Source: Haemophilus_D parainfluenzae_AD (GTDB taxonomy: Bacteria > Pseudomonadota > Gammaproteobacteria > Enterobacterales > Pasteurellaceae). Taken from it: a stretch of DNA of 64,000 nucleotides. The position numbers and the translations under genes are program-made. This document shows positions 50,406 to 59,403 of the stretch, one piece after another. Within the stretch, counting starts at the first letter, position 1. Every line of letters begins with the position of its first letter. The stretch lies in assembly GCF_001679325.1 (NCBI RefSeq), contig NZ_LZMX01000001.1; one strand, given 5' to 3'. The notes below the pieces were generated by a model. The model searched no databases, was not told the DNA's origin, and saw only the letters and a list, made by a program, of their open reading frames with translations.

Positions 50406-50434
50406 GTTACAACCTAGTAAGATCTAGGTATAAT
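50406..50434 (+). promoter_or_regulatory. pgk promoter with an internal palindrome
   Basis: GTTACA (50406-50411) and TATAAT (50429-50434) are 17 bases apart. The spacer is almost entirely the dyad ACCTAG-N6-CTAGGT (50412-50429), which shares its last base with the -10. An operator here would block polymerase directly. The regulator is unknown. Confidence 0.55.
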
Positions 50435-50472
50435 GTCCCAGTTTAATTTTAACTAACCCAAGAGGAAAGCTT

Positions 50473-51633
50473 ATGTCAGTAATCAAAATGACCGACTTAG
50501 ATTTAAAAGGTAAACGTGTATTTATTCGTGCGGACTTAAACGTACCGGTAAAAGATGGCAAAGTGACATCTGATGCGCGTATTCGTGCGACTATCCCGAC
50601 CTTAAAACTGGCTTTAGAGAAAGGCGCAAAAGTGATGGTTACCTCTCACTTAGGTCGTCCAACTGAAGGTGAATTCAAGCCTGAAGACTCTTTACAACCG
50701 GTTGTTGATTACTTAAAAGACGCAGGTTTCAATGTGCGTTTAGTACAAGACTACTTAAACGGTGTGGATGTTAAAGAAGGCGAAATCGTTGTTTTAGAAA
50801 ACGTACGTGTAAACAAAGGTGAGAAGAAAAACGATCCTGAATTAGGTAAAAAATATGCCGCACTTTGCGATGTCTTCGTAATGGATGCATTCGGTACCGC
50901 TCACCGTGCACAAGCGTCAACTTACGGCGTAGCGGAATTTGCACCAATTGCTTGTGCAGGTCCATTATTAGCGGCTGAGTTAGATGCATTAGGTAAAGCA
51001 TTAAAAGAGCCAGCTCGTCCAATGGTTGCGATCGTAGGCGGTTCTAAAGTTTCTACTAAATTAGAAGTATTAAACTCTCTTTCAAAAATTGCTGACCAAA
51101 TTATCGTGGGCGGTGGTATTGCGAACACATTTATCGCGGCAGCAGGCCACAATGTAGGTAAATCGTTATATGAAGCAGATTTAATCCCTGTAGCAAAAGA
51201 ATTAGCAGCCAGCACTGACATTCCAGTACCAGTTGATGTACGTGTAGGTACTGAATTCTCTGAAACTGCACCAGCAACAGAAAAATCAGTGACCGAAGTG
51301 AAAGATGATGAATCTATCTTTGATATTGGTGACAAATCTGCAGAACAATTAACAGAAATCATCAAAAATGCTAAAACCGTTTTATGGAATGGTCCAGTTG
51401 GCGTGTTTGAATTCCCTAACTTCCGTAAAGGTACTGAAATCATTTCTCACGCGATTGCAAACAGCGATGCATTCTCTATTGCAGGGGGTGGTGATACTTT
51501 AGCAGCAATCGATTTATTCGGTATCGCAGATAAAATCTCTTACATCTCTACCGGTGGTGGTGCATTCTTAGAATTCGTTGAAGGTAAAGTATTACCTGCA
51601 GTAGAAATTCTTGAAAAACGTGCAAACGGTTAA
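50473..51633 (+). CDS. pgk: Phosphoglycerate kinase
   Basis: Pgk transfers phosphate from 1,3-bisphosphoglycerate to ADP in glycolysis. The 386-residue protein (387 in E. coli) has VFIRADLNVPVKDGK at about 16-30 (substrate-binding Arg/Asp), the second helix motif VMVTSHLGRPTEGE, IVGGSKVSTKLEVLNSL with the nucleotide-binding lysine, and WNGPVGVFE plus AGGGDTLAAID in the nucleotide-binding domain. AAGAGGAAAG precedes the start. It is first of pgk-fbaA, with 91 bases to fbaA. The codon use (many GCA, GTA, AAA) is typical of a highly expressed Haemophilus gene. Confidence 0.98.
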   Translation: MSVIKMTDLDLKGKRVFIRADLNVPVKDGKVTSDARIRATIPTLKLALEKGAKVMVTSHLGRPTEGEFKPEDSLQPVVDYLKDAGFNVRLVQDYLNGVDVKEGEIVVLENVRVNKGEKKNDPELGKKYAALCDVFVMDAFGTAHRAQASTYGVAEFAPIACAGPLLAAELDALGKALKEPARPMVAIVGGSKVSTKLEVLNSLSKIADQIIVGGGIANTFIAAAGHNVGKSLYEADLIPVAKELAASTDIPVPVDVRVGTEFSETAPATEKSVTEVKDDESIFDIGDKSAEQLTEIIKNAKTVLWNGPVGVFEFPNFRKGTEIISHAIANSDAFSIAGGGDTLAAIDLFGIADKISYISTGGGAFLEFVEGKVLPAVEILEKRANG

Positions 51634-51724
51634 TTAAATGGCTTCTATCCCCTCGCAAAGAGGAGATAAATATTGATTCTTCAAACAGAGGAATAAATCC
51701 TCCAAAACAAAAGGAAACACAACT

Positions 51725-52804
51725 ATGGCTAAATTATTAGATATCGTAAAACCTGGCGTAGTAACAGGTGAAGATGTACAAAAAATCTTTGCTTATGCCA
51801 AAGCAAACAACTTCGCGATCCCAGCAGTAAACTGCGTGGGTTCTGACTCCGTAAACGCTGTATTGGAAACCGCTGCACGTGTGAAAGCGCCAGTAATTAT
51901 CCAATTCTCAAACGGTGGTGCAGCTTTTTACGCAGGTAAAGGTATCAAACCAACAAGTGGTGCTCGTCCAGACGTTTTAGGTGCGATCGCAGGGGCGAAA
52001 CACGTTCATACTTTAGCCAAAGAATACGGTGTGCCAGTTATTCTTCATACCGACCACGCAGCGAAAAAATTACTTCCATGGATTGATGGCTTACTTGAAG
52101 CCGGCGAAAAACACTTCGCAGAAACCGGTCGTCCATTATTCTCTTCCCACATGCTCGATCTTTCCGAAGAGCCAATGGAAGAAAACATGGCAATCTGTCG
52201 CGAATATCTTGCCCGTATGGACAAAATGGGTATGACTCTTGAAATCGAAATCGGTATCACCGGTGGTGAAGAAGATGGTGTGGATAACTCCGATGTGGAT
52301 GAATCCCGTCTTTACACCCAACCGTCTGATGTGCTTTATGTTTACGACCAATTACATCCAGTTAGCCCGAACTTTACCGTTGCCGCAGCATTTGGTAACG
52401 TACACGGTGTTTACAAACCGGGTAACGTGAAATTAAAACCATCTATTTTAGGCGCATCACAAGAATTCGTGGCAAAAGAACGCAATCTTCCTGCTAAACC
52501 AATCAACTTCGTATTCCACGGTGGTTCAGGTTCTAGCCGCGAAGAAATCCGCGAAGCGATTAGCTATGGTGCGATCAAAATGAATATCGATACTGATACT
52601 CAATGGGCTGCATGGAATGGTATCTTAAACTTCTATAAAGCAAATGAAGCTTATCTTCAAGGTCAATTAGGTAACCCTGAAGGTCCTGATGCACCAAACA
52701 AAAAATACTACGACCCACGTGTTTGGTTACGTAAAATGGAAGAATCAATGTCTAAACGTTTAGAACAATCTTTCGAAGACTTAAACTGCGTTGATGTTTT
52801 ATAA
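51725..52804 (+). CDS. fbaA: Fructose-bisphosphate aldolase, class II
   Basis: FbaA is the zinc-dependent aldolase that interconverts fructose-1,6-bisphosphate and the triose phosphates. The 359 residues match E. coli FbaA in length. Zinc ligands are in VILHTDHAAKKLLPW (His-Thr-Asp-His) and in AAFGNVHGVY and NFVFHGGSGSS; the catalytic Asp is within LHTDH. The phosphate-binding region is INFVFHGGSGSSREE and AISYGAIKMNIDTDTQWA. AAAGGAAAC precedes the ATG. Follows pgk in the usual Haemophilus order, ending in a strong terminator. Confidence 0.98.
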   Translation: MAKLLDIVKPGVVTGEDVQKIFAYAKANNFAIPAVNCVGSDSVNAVLETAARVKAPVIIQFSNGGAAFYAGKGIKPTSGARPDVLGAIAGAKHVHTLAKEYGVPVILHTDHAAKKLLPWIDGLLEAGEKHFAETGRPLFSSHMLDLSEEPMEENMAICREYLARMDKMGMTLEIEIGITGGEEDGVDNSDVDESRLYTQPSDVLYVYDQLHPVSPNFTVAAAFGNVHGVYKPGNVKLKPSILGASQEFVAKERNLPAKPINFVFHGGSGSSREEIREAISYGAIKMNIDTDTQWAAWNGILNFYKANEAYLQGQLGNPEGPDAPNKKYYDPRVWLRKMEESMSKRLEQSFEDLNCVDVL

Positions 52805-52828
52805 TCCATAAAAATAGACTAAAATAAG

Positions 52829-52852
52829 ACCGCACTTTCTAGTGCGGTTTTT
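52829..52852 (+). terminator. Terminator after fbaA, from opposing uptake-signal halves
   Basis: An 8-bp stem (ACCGCACT / AGTGCGGT) with a 4-base loop is followed by TTTTTTATTTT. One arm is a complete uptake signal and the other lacks its first base. Confidence 0.85.
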
Positions 52853-52885
52853 TATTTTACATAACCTAAATATCGACCATAATCT

Positions 52886-54130
52886 ATGCAAATAACAAAA
52901 CAAAATTGGTTAATCACCATAATAAACGTCTCGGTAACGCTTTTTTTTCTTTCGATATTTATTGTCAAAGGGGGATATAATGCTGCACCGCTTCTACTGA
53001 TGTTAATCGGTTTAGGTTATGGTGTCTATGCTTTAATCAAGAAACCGATCGTAAACTTATCAAAAGTCGATAAATACTTAATTTACAGTTACCTTTTTTA
53101 TTTTATTACCTTTGTACTTTCTCTCAGTATTAATGGGGGGAAAATGCGCGATCTTGATACGGCAAGCCGCGTCGTTTTCTTTGTTCCTGTTTTACTTTTA
53201 TTATTAAAATACCCTATCAAAACTTGCGTTTTGAGTTATTCTATTCCGCTTGGTAGTATTATTTCCCTTTGCGTAGCACTTTATGATAAATTTATCTTGA
53301 ATTTACGCCCAGAGCAAAATCCTCGAATTATGCATATTCAAGGTGGCGATATTTCTATGTCATTAGGTATTTTTAGCCTAATTATTGCCCTATATGCCCA
53401 TCAGAAAAAAGACGTAAGATTAACCACTCTTAGTGTCATCGGTGGTTTATGTGGCATCGTAGGAAGTTTACTTTCTACCGCTCGAGGTGGATGGGTAGCA
53501 TTACCCGTCTTACTTATTGTTATCCCTTATATTTATCGCCATTCTCTTTCAAAACGTTTTTTCCTGACTTTCTTTGGAATTATTGTGGTCGCAAGCATTG
53601 GTATTAGTCAATTGCCAAATAACCGCATTATGGAACGAATTAATGTTGCTCAAAAAGATATCCAACTTTATCTAGACAAAAATAATGGCAACACCTCTCT
53701 AGGTGCTCGTTTTGAAATGTGGAAAAGTGCGATTGCAATGGCGAAAGAAAAGCCGTTATTTGGTTGGGGTATTCAAGGCGCAACAGAAAAACGTAAGCAA
53801 GAAACGAAAGAAAAAATTGCTACGGGTAATATTGGACAATTTACTCATGCTCATAATCAATATTTAGACGACCTATCCAAACGAGGAATTGTCGGATTAC
53901 TTGCTTTGCTTGCTGTTTTATTTATTCCTCTACGTGCCTTTATGAAAAAGCTGAATACCAAGAATGATGAGGTCAAACTGATTGCAACGTTAGGCGTTGC
54001 CCATGTTTTATCTGTGATGATTTATGGCTTAAGCCAAGGTTTCTTGGTACATAATTCAGGTACTATTTTTTACTTTTTCTTAACGATTGTGTTTTATGCT
54101 GCAATACGAACACATCAGAAGGCAGAATAA
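52886..54130 (+). CDS. waaL: O-antigen ligase-like (WaaL/Wzy) membrane protein
   Basis: WaaL-type proteins join sugar chains to the lipid A core in the periplasm. The 414-residue product has about 10-12 membrane helices. It carries the long periplasmic loop with ARGGWVALPVLLIVIPYIYRH and the Wzy_C signature GARFEMWKSAIAMAKEKPLFGWGIQGATEKRK, then FTHAHNQYLDDLSKRGIVGLLALL with the catalytic His. No ribosome site is clear at the start. The stop overlaps the start of the next gene by one base (TAATG), so the pair is coupled and both are likely in lipooligosaccharide assembly. Ligase versus polymerase cannot be settled by sequence alone. Confidence 0.85.
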   Translation: MQITKQNWLITIINVSVTLFFLSIFIVKGGYNAAPLLLMLIGLGYGVYALIKKPIVNLSKVDKYLIYSYLFYFITFVLSLSINGGKMRDLDTASRVVFFVPVLLLLLKYPIKTCVLSYSIPLGSIISLCVALYDKFILNLRPEQNPRIMHIQGGDISMSLGIFSLIIALYAHQKKDVRLTTLSVIGGLCGIVGSLLSTARGGWVALPVLLIVIPYIYRHSLSKRFFLTFFGIIVVASIGISQLPNNRIMERINVAQKDIQLYLDKNNGNTSLGARFEMWKSAIAMAKEKPLFGWGIQGATEKRKQETKEKIATGNIGQFTHAHNQYLDDLSKRGIVGLLALLAVLFIPLRAFMKKLNTKNDEVKLIATLGVAHVLSVMIYGLSQGFLVHNSGTIFYFFLTIVFYAAIRTHQKAE

Positions 54131-55158
54131 TGAAAATTTTAGTCATTCGTAACGATAAACTGGGCGACTTTGTTCAAGCATTCCCTGCTTTTGCGATGTT
54201 GAAAGCCTCAAATCCTGCGCTAAAACTGACCGCACTTGTGCCGGCTTATACCGCGCCTCTTGCTCAAATCTGCCCCTATTTAGATGATGTCATTATTGAC
54301 AGTATTAAGAACGATAAAGCCGACTTCAATCGTCTTATTAAAGAAATCAAAGAGCAGAAATTTGATGGCATGATTAGCTTCTTTTCCAATACTCATAACG
54401 GTAAATTAGCTTGGAAAAGTAGGATTCCTTATCGTCTTGCACCTGCGACAAAATGGGTGCAAATCCTTTATAACCATCGTTTAACACAACGCCGTTCACG
54501 CTCAGAAAAATCTGAAGCAGAATACAATCAAGATCTGGCTCGAGCGTTCTTAAAGAAATATAACATGCCGATTGTGGAACCCAAACCACCTTACCTTTCA
54601 CTTTCTGAAAGTGCGGTTAAAAATCAACGTGTTTTTCTTCAAGAACAATTCGGTTTATCGGCAGATAAAAAATGGGTGTTTGTGCATAACGGAACAGGTG
54701 GTTCAGCAACAAGTCTCTCATTGTCGCAATATGCTAAATTGATACAAGGCTTGTTAAGTGAATTTGATTGCCAGATTATCTTAACAGCAGGACCCGGTGA
54801 AAGTGAAAAAGCCCATGAGTTAGCGGCAAAAGTCGATCACCCAAATGTGGTTGTATACGATAAAAATAAAGGATTAGTGGATTTTGCACACTCTCTGGCT
54901 TGTTCAGATTTATTTATTGCGGGCTCTACTGGACCATTGCATTTAAGCAGTGCATTCAATGTGCCAACGATCGGATTCTATCCAAATAGTCGCTCATCTC
55001 AGCCTCGTCGTTGGAAGCCGATTAATGATGCAGATAAACATCTTGCTTTCTGCCCACCAAAAGGAAAAGAGGAAATGAATTTAGGCTTAATTTCGATTGA
55101 TGATGCTTTAATTGAGATTATTCCCTTCGTACGGAAGATGTGGCAAACGGGCAATTGA
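54130..55158 (+). CDS. Glycosyltransferase family 9 (heptosyltransferase-like)
   Basis: Family 9 transferases add ADP-heptose or related sugars to the lipooligosaccharide core. The 342-residue product begins MKILVIRNDKLGDFVQAFPA, the N-terminal signature of the family, with PALKLTALVPAYTAPLAQICPYLD. The C-terminal domain has the nucleotide-sugar motif HNGTGGSATSLSLSQYAKL and SDLFIAGSTGPLHLSSAFNVPTIGFYP, where Asp and Thr-Gly-Pro are conserved. The sugar transferred cannot be known. The gene overlaps waaL by one base at the start and its 3' end overlaps the convergent YczE gene by 51 bases. Confidence 0.88.
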   Translation: MKILVIRNDKLGDFVQAFPAFAMLKASNPALKLTALVPAYTAPLAQICPYLDDVIIDSIKNDKADFNRLIKEIKEQKFDGMISFFSNTHNGKLAWKSRIPYRLAPATKWVQILYNHRLTQRRSRSEKSEAEYNQDLARAFLKKYNMPIVEPKPPYLSLSESAVKNQRVFLQEQFGLSADKKWVFVHNGTGGSATSLSLSQYAKLIQGLLSEFDCQIILTAGPGESEKAHELAAKVDHPNVVVYDKNKGLVDFAHSLACSDLFIAGSTGPLHLSSAFNVPTIGFYPNSRSSQPRRWKPINDADKHLAFCPPKGKEEMNLGLISIDDALIEIIPFVRKMWQTGN

Positions 55159-55773
55159 GTTTAGGCATAACTGTACAATCCAACCTATTGCGGCGGCAAA
55201 AACAACGGTACCTATGCCAACTGTGCCGCCGAGGAGATAACCTAGCACACAAACCGACACTTCAAGGCTTGTTCTCACAATACCCACTTTTAAATGAAGG
55301 CGTTGACAAAACCCTACCATTAATCCATCCCGCGGGCCAGCGCCTTGATGACAGGTTAAATATAATGCTGTTCCAAGCCCATAAAGCAAAAGCCCAATTC
55401 CGCCGAATAAGATTCGACTCAAAAGTACGGTTGGTTCAGGTACAATTTTCACAGTTAAACCAAGAAAAAAAGCAATCACGATAATATTCAAAATCGTGCC
55501 AAGCCCAAATCTTAACTTAAGGGGAATCCAAGCTAACATCACCAAACAGCTAATCCAAAATGATGCCCAACCAATACTAACTCCAGCTTGTAATGCCACG
55601 CCTTGAGAAAGTACGGTCCAAGGTGAAGAACCCAAATTAGCGAGCACAATCAAGCCATCTCCAATGCCCAGTATTGCCAAAGCAAATAAGAGCATCAACA
55701 TGGTTTTACCTTCGACTGACCATAGCGATTTAGCGGCCCAACTGGTGTGAGGAATCACCCGTGCTTTTTTCAT
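55108..55773 (-). CDS. YczE/YitT-type membrane protein
   Basis: A six-helix inner-membrane protein of 221 residues, similar to the YczE family of unknown function. The characteristic SSPWTVLSQGVALQAGVSIGWASFW and GAGPRDGLMVGFCQRLHLKVGIVRTSLEVSVCVLGYLLGGTVGIGTVVFAAAIG are present. ATG 55773 lies close after a TTTATA-rich region. The 3' end overlaps the convergent glycosyltransferase gene by 51 bases. It is divergent from yjjI, with 190 bases between the two starts. The overlap may let antisense transcripts form between the two mRNAs. Confidence 0.85.
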   Translation of the reverse strand: MKKARVIPHTSWAAKSLWSVEGKTMLMLLFALAILGIGDGLIVLANLGSSPWTVLSQGVALQAGVSIGWASFWISCLVMLAWIPLKLRFGLGTILNIIVIAFFLGLTVKIVPEPTVLLSRILFGGIGLLLYGLGTALYLTCHQGAGPRDGLMVGFCQRLHLKVGIVRTSLEVSVCVLGYLLGGTVGIGTVVFAAAIGWIVQLCLNSIARLPHLPYEGNNLN

Positions 55774-55863
55774 ATTATTCCCATTTATATTTAACGCTTA
55801 CATCATAATGGGAAACCCCATAAAACCAAAGCATTTTAACGTCATATGATATAACCGAATTGA

Positions 55864-55934
55864 CTGATAAATATCATAAATGTGATGTAGATCACATTGT
55901 CAAAATTGTCATCATCCAATCACTGACTTAAAAT
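55864..55934 (+). promoter_or_regulatory. FNR-like and CRP-like sites with promoter for yjjI
   Basis: CTGATAAATATCAT (55864-55877) has the FNR core TGAT-N4-ATCA perfectly but not the outer bases. Directly after it, TGTGATGTAGATCACA (55881-55896) is a perfect TGTGA-N6-TCACA CRP site whose flanks also fit, 20 of 22 positions of the extended consensus. A sigma-70 pair, TTGTCA (55906-55911) and TAAAAT (55929-55934), spaced by 17, follows. Start codon at 55964. Confidence 0.7.
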
Positions 55935-55963
55935 AGGCTACCCTTTTAAATTAGGACATAATT

Positions 55964-57505
55964 ATGCTTGCATCTCTTCAAGATATTTTGGATACCGTAA
56001 AATCCAATACACTCACCTATCAACAAAAACTCATGTGTTTAGGCAATATTGCCGAGCGATTATTTGATCCTCGTGAATTATTAGGCTACACAGATGAAGA
56101 ATGGCAATTCCTTCAAAATCAAATGATCTGTGATTTAAATGAAGGCTACGCGATTTATCGTCCTCGCTATATCTTGCCGGATTACAATGTGTATATTAAA
56201 AAAGGCTGTGAATTCCTTGAATTGCCAGCACCAAAAAATCTTGATGAAGCATTAGATGGCTTATTGATTTTATATTCCCACGTGCCATCAATTACCACAT
56301 TCCCGGTTTACATTGGGCGTTTAGACATGCTACTTGATCCGTTTATTACCGATGAAAAACAAGACTACATCAAAATTAAACGTTTCTTAAATCATGTGGA
56401 TAAAACTGTGCCAGATTCATTCTGTCATGCCAATATTGGACCTTATGACACCAAAGCAGGGCGTTTGATTTTAAAAGCGGTGATTGAGTTGGAAGCACCA
56501 ACACCCAATATGACCATTCGTTACGATAAGAGTAAAACAAGTCATGAATTTGCAGAATTAGCGGCAAAAGCGTGCTTATTGGTTTCGAAACCATCTTTTG
56601 CCAATGATGCTTACTACATTTCTGACTTAGGTGAGCAATATGGTATTGCAAGCTGCTACAATGCGCTTCCTGAGTGTGGTGGCGCTTATACCCTCACCAG
56701 ACTACGTTTGGGTACCATTGCACGTGCCTGTAAAACCGTGGATGAAATGGTCAATGAGCTTTTACCTCGTGTCGCAAAATGTGCACTTTCCACCATGGAT
56801 AAACGCCATAAATTTGTAGTAGAAGAAAGCAACTTCTTCAATACCTCATTCCTCGAAAAAGAAGGGTTTATCAAACGAACCAATTTCACAGGAATGTTCG
56901 CCATTGTAGGGCTTGCAGATGCAGCAAATCACTTGTTACAACAAGAAGGATTAAATGAAACCTTTGGTAAAAGCCAACGCGGTGATGAAATTGCGACCTT
57001 GATTATGGATAAATTAAAAGAAGTCACGGATAACCATGAAGGCGTGTATGCTGAACGTACGGGCAACCGTTATTTATTGCATGCGCAAGTAGGTGCAAGC
57101 AATCATGAAGAAGATAAACGTAATGCACCTGCGCATCGTATTCGTGTGGGTGAAGAACCAACGTTATTGGCTCATTTAAAACAATCGGCGCCATTCCATA
57201 AATACTTCCCATCAGGTACGGGGGATTTGTTTGCCTTTGACCAAACCTATGTGGATCATTTAGATGCTGTCGTCGATATTATCGATGGTTCATTTGCACA
57301 AGGTTACCGCTATATCACCACTTACCTTAAAAACACCGATTTGATTCGTGTAACGGGTTATTTGGTGAAGAAAAGCGAAGTGGAAAAATACCGTAAAGGT
57401 GAAGTAGCATTGCGTGATACCACTTGGTATGGTTCGGGTACCGATGATTGCGCACAAGTCTTTGATCGTCAATTACGCGATGAACAAGATGTAAGTGCAA
57501 GCTAG
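55964..57505 (+). CDS. yjjI: YjjI-family glycyl radical enzyme
   Basis: YjjI is a predicted glycyl radical protein of unknown reaction that needs a radical-SAM activase. The 513 residues are the length of E. coli YjjI (516). The radical site is the C-terminal RVTGY with Gly465, followed by 48 residues. A cysteine-rich loop ASCYNALPECGGAYTLTRLR in the middle may hold the active-site cysteine. The N-terminal domain resembles the DUF3029 part of YjjI. Such enzymes work only without oxygen, fitting the FNR-like and CRP-like sites upstream. The activase YjjW, usually adjacent, is not in this window, so it must be elsewhere. TTAGGACAT lies before the start. Confidence 0.88.
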   Translation: MLASLQDILDTVKSNTLTYQQKLMCLGNIAERLFDPRELLGYTDEEWQFLQNQMICDLNEGYAIYRPRYILPDYNVYIKKGCEFLELPAPKNLDEALDGLLILYSHVPSITTFPVYIGRLDMLLDPFITDEKQDYIKIKRFLNHVDKTVPDSFCHANIGPYDTKAGRLILKAVIELEAPTPNMTIRYDKSKTSHEFAELAAKACLLVSKPSFANDAYYISDLGEQYGIASCYNALPECGGAYTLTRLRLGTIARACKTVDEMVNELLPRVAKCALSTMDKRHKFVVEESNFFNTSFLEKEGFIKRTNFTGMFAIVGLADAANHLLQQEGLNETFGKSQRGDEIATLIMDKLKEVTDNHEGVYAERTGNRYLLHAQVGASNHEEDKRNAPAHRIRVGEEPTLLAHLKQSAPFHKYFPSGTGDLFAFDQTYVDHLDAVVDIIDGSFAQGYRYITTYLKNTDLIRVTGYLVKKSEVEKYRKGEVALRDTTWYGSGTDDCAQVFDRQLRDEQDVSAS

Positions 57506-57509
57506 AAAA

Positions 57510-57548
57510 AAGTGCGGTCAAAAAACTCTCTATTTTTTGACCGCACTT
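57510..57548. terminator. Inverted uptake-signal pair, terminator between yjjI and recQ
   Basis: A perfect 16-bp stem (AAGTGCGGTCAAAAAA / TTTTTTGACCGCACTT) with a 7-base loop separates the convergent genes. Each arm begins or ends with a complete uptake signal. Confidence 0.85.
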
Positions 57549-59403
57549 ACTCTTTTTCTGCCTTTTCTAAAATTGCTTTGTGTTCTCGAATCAATGCCAT
57601 AAACGGCTGCCCAAAGCGTTCTAATTTAATCGCCCCGACTCCATTAATTTGTAACATTTCAATATTGCTTGTTGGCATATATTGCGCCATTTCCTGTAAC
57701 GTCGCATCGTTAAAGACAATATAAGGCGGAATATTTTCTTTATCCGCAAGTTGCTTCCTTAAGAAACGCAAACGCGCAAACAAATCTTTATCATAATTTG
57801 CCACTGTATTTTTGTGGGATGTATGCACAATTTTATTAACGGATGAAATGCGCGGCATCGCTAATTCAAGTGGCACTTCGCCTTTTAAAACAGGGCGTGC
57901 ACTTTCTGTGAGCTGAAGCGTGGCACTATTAAACTCTCCGAGCACTTGCTGAATAAAACCCAGATGAATAAGCTGACGAATGACCGATTGCCAATGTTCT
58001 TTGCTTTTATCTTTGCCAATGCCATAAACACTTAACTTATCATGTTGACGTTCTACAATTTTTTGATTGTGCATCCCTCGCAATACCGCAATGACATATT
58101 GCACACCGAAACATTGCCCCACACGATAAATCGTCGACATCACTTTTTGCGCATCAATTAAGCCATCATATTTCTTTGGCGGGTCTAGACAAATATCACA
58201 GTTTTGACAAGGCGTTTGACGATGTTCACCAAAATAATTGAGTAACACCAAACGACGACAAGTTTGACTTTCTGCAAATTCACCAATGGCTTCCAATTTA
58301 TGTTGCTCAATTTGACGTTGTGGTGTTTCTGGTTTTTCAAGCAGAATTTTCTGCAACCAAGCATAATCAGCCGGCTCGTAGAAAAGCACCGCTTCCGCAG
58401 GTAAATCATCTCGTCCCGCACGACCAGTTTCTTGATAATATGATTCAATGCTTCTCGGCAAATCAAAATGGGCAACAAAACGTACATTGGATTTATTAAT
58501 GCCCATCCCAAACGCAATCGTCGCAACCACAACTTGAACATTATCTCGTTGAAAATCTTGTTGGACGCGTTCACGCAGTGCTGTTTCCATCCCTGCATGA
58601 TACGCTGCAGCCGACACGCCTTTATTTCGCAAAATTTCTGCTATACGCTCCACTTTCGAACGACTATTGCAATACACAATGCCGCTTTTACCTTTCTGAG
58701 CTAAGACAAAACGCGTAAGCTGCTCCATCGGCTTAAACTTTTCTTCCAACGTATAACGAATATTCGGGCGGTCAAAACTGCCAATGTATTTGTGAGGATT
58801 GTCTAATTTCAGATGAGTCAGGATATCCTGTCTTGTCGCGTAATCAGCCGTAGCCGTTAATGCCATAATCGGCGCATTTGGAAACGCTGCTTTTAAGCCC
58901 CCAAGCTGAGTATATTCAGGACGGAAATCATGGCCCCACTGTGAAATACAATGGGCTTCATCAATGGCAATAAAGGAAATTTGAGCATAAGAAATCAGCT
59001 GAAAAAAGCTGTTTGTCATCACTTTTTCAGGTGAAACATATAATAATTTTAATTGGCCTGAAATCAGCTTATTCTCAACTTGCTGTTGTTGTTCGGGCGT
59101 CTGACTAGAATTTAGAAAATCGGCTTCAATACCGTTTGCTTGTAGTTGATCTACCTGATCTTTCATTAAAGAAATCAAAGGCGAAATCACTAACGTGAGA
59201 CCAGGAAAACAAAGTGCCGGAATTTGATAACACAAGGATTTACCGTTTCCTGTGGCCATCACTACTAAAGCATCCTGACCGCTTAATGCGGCATGAATTA
59301 CTTCTTCCTGCCCTTTGCGGAAAGATTGGTAACCAAAAACAGACCGCAACGTATGAAGTGCGGTCGTTTTTAAATCTGTTTTTTGCGGGGCAAGTTCCGC
59401 CAT
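57547..59403 (-). CDS. recQ: ATP-dependent DNA helicase RecQ
   Basis: RecQ unwinds DNA 3' to 5' in recombination and fork repair. I start at ATG 59403, overlapping the cyaY stop as TAATG (618 residues; 609 in E. coli); the longer frame runs inside cyaY. Motifs: MATGNGKSLCYQIPAL (Walker A), AIDEAHCISQWGHDFRPEY (II), ALTATA, GRAGRDDLP (VI), and a zinc site CRR...CQNCDIC. A C-terminal HRDC domain begins near LFARLRFLRKQLADKENIP. It is translationally coupled to cyaY, which is unusual, since neither is needed for the other. The zinc cluster cysteines are intact. Confidence 0.96.
   Translation of the reverse strand: MAELAPQKTDLKTTALHTLRSVFGYQSFRKGQEEVIHAALSGQDALVVMATGNGKSLCYQIPALCFPGLTLVISPLISLMKDQVDQLQANGIEADFLNSSQTPEQQQQVENKLISGQLKLLYVSPEKVMTNSFFQLISYAQISFIAIDEAHCISQWGHDFRPEYTQLGGLKAAFPNAPIMALTATADYATRQDILTHLKLDNPHKYIGSFDRPNIRYTLEEKFKPMEQLTRFVLAQKGKSGIVYCNSRSKVERIAEILRNKGVSAAAYHAGMETALRERVQQDFQRDNVQVVVATIAFGMGINKSNVRFVAHFDLPRSIESYYQETGRAGRDDLPAEAVLFYEPADYAWLQKILLEKPETPQRQIEQHKLEAIGEFAESQTCRRLVLLNYFGEHRQTPCQNCDICLDPPKKYDGLIDAQKVMSTIYRVGQCFGVQYVIAVLRGMHNQKIVERQHDKLSVYGIGKDKSKEHWQSVIRQLIHLGFIQQVLGEFNSATLQLTESARPVLKGEVPLELAMPRISSVNKIVHTSHKNTVANYDKDLFARLRFLRKQLADKENIPPYIVFNDATLQEMAQYMPTSNIEMLQINGVGAIKLERFGQPFMALIREHKAILEKAEKE

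Noticed and set aside
51640..51670. Hairpin-like CCTC-N5-GAGG between pgk and fbaA
   Set aside because: The stem is only four bases and has no T-run; pgk and fbaA are more likely read through.
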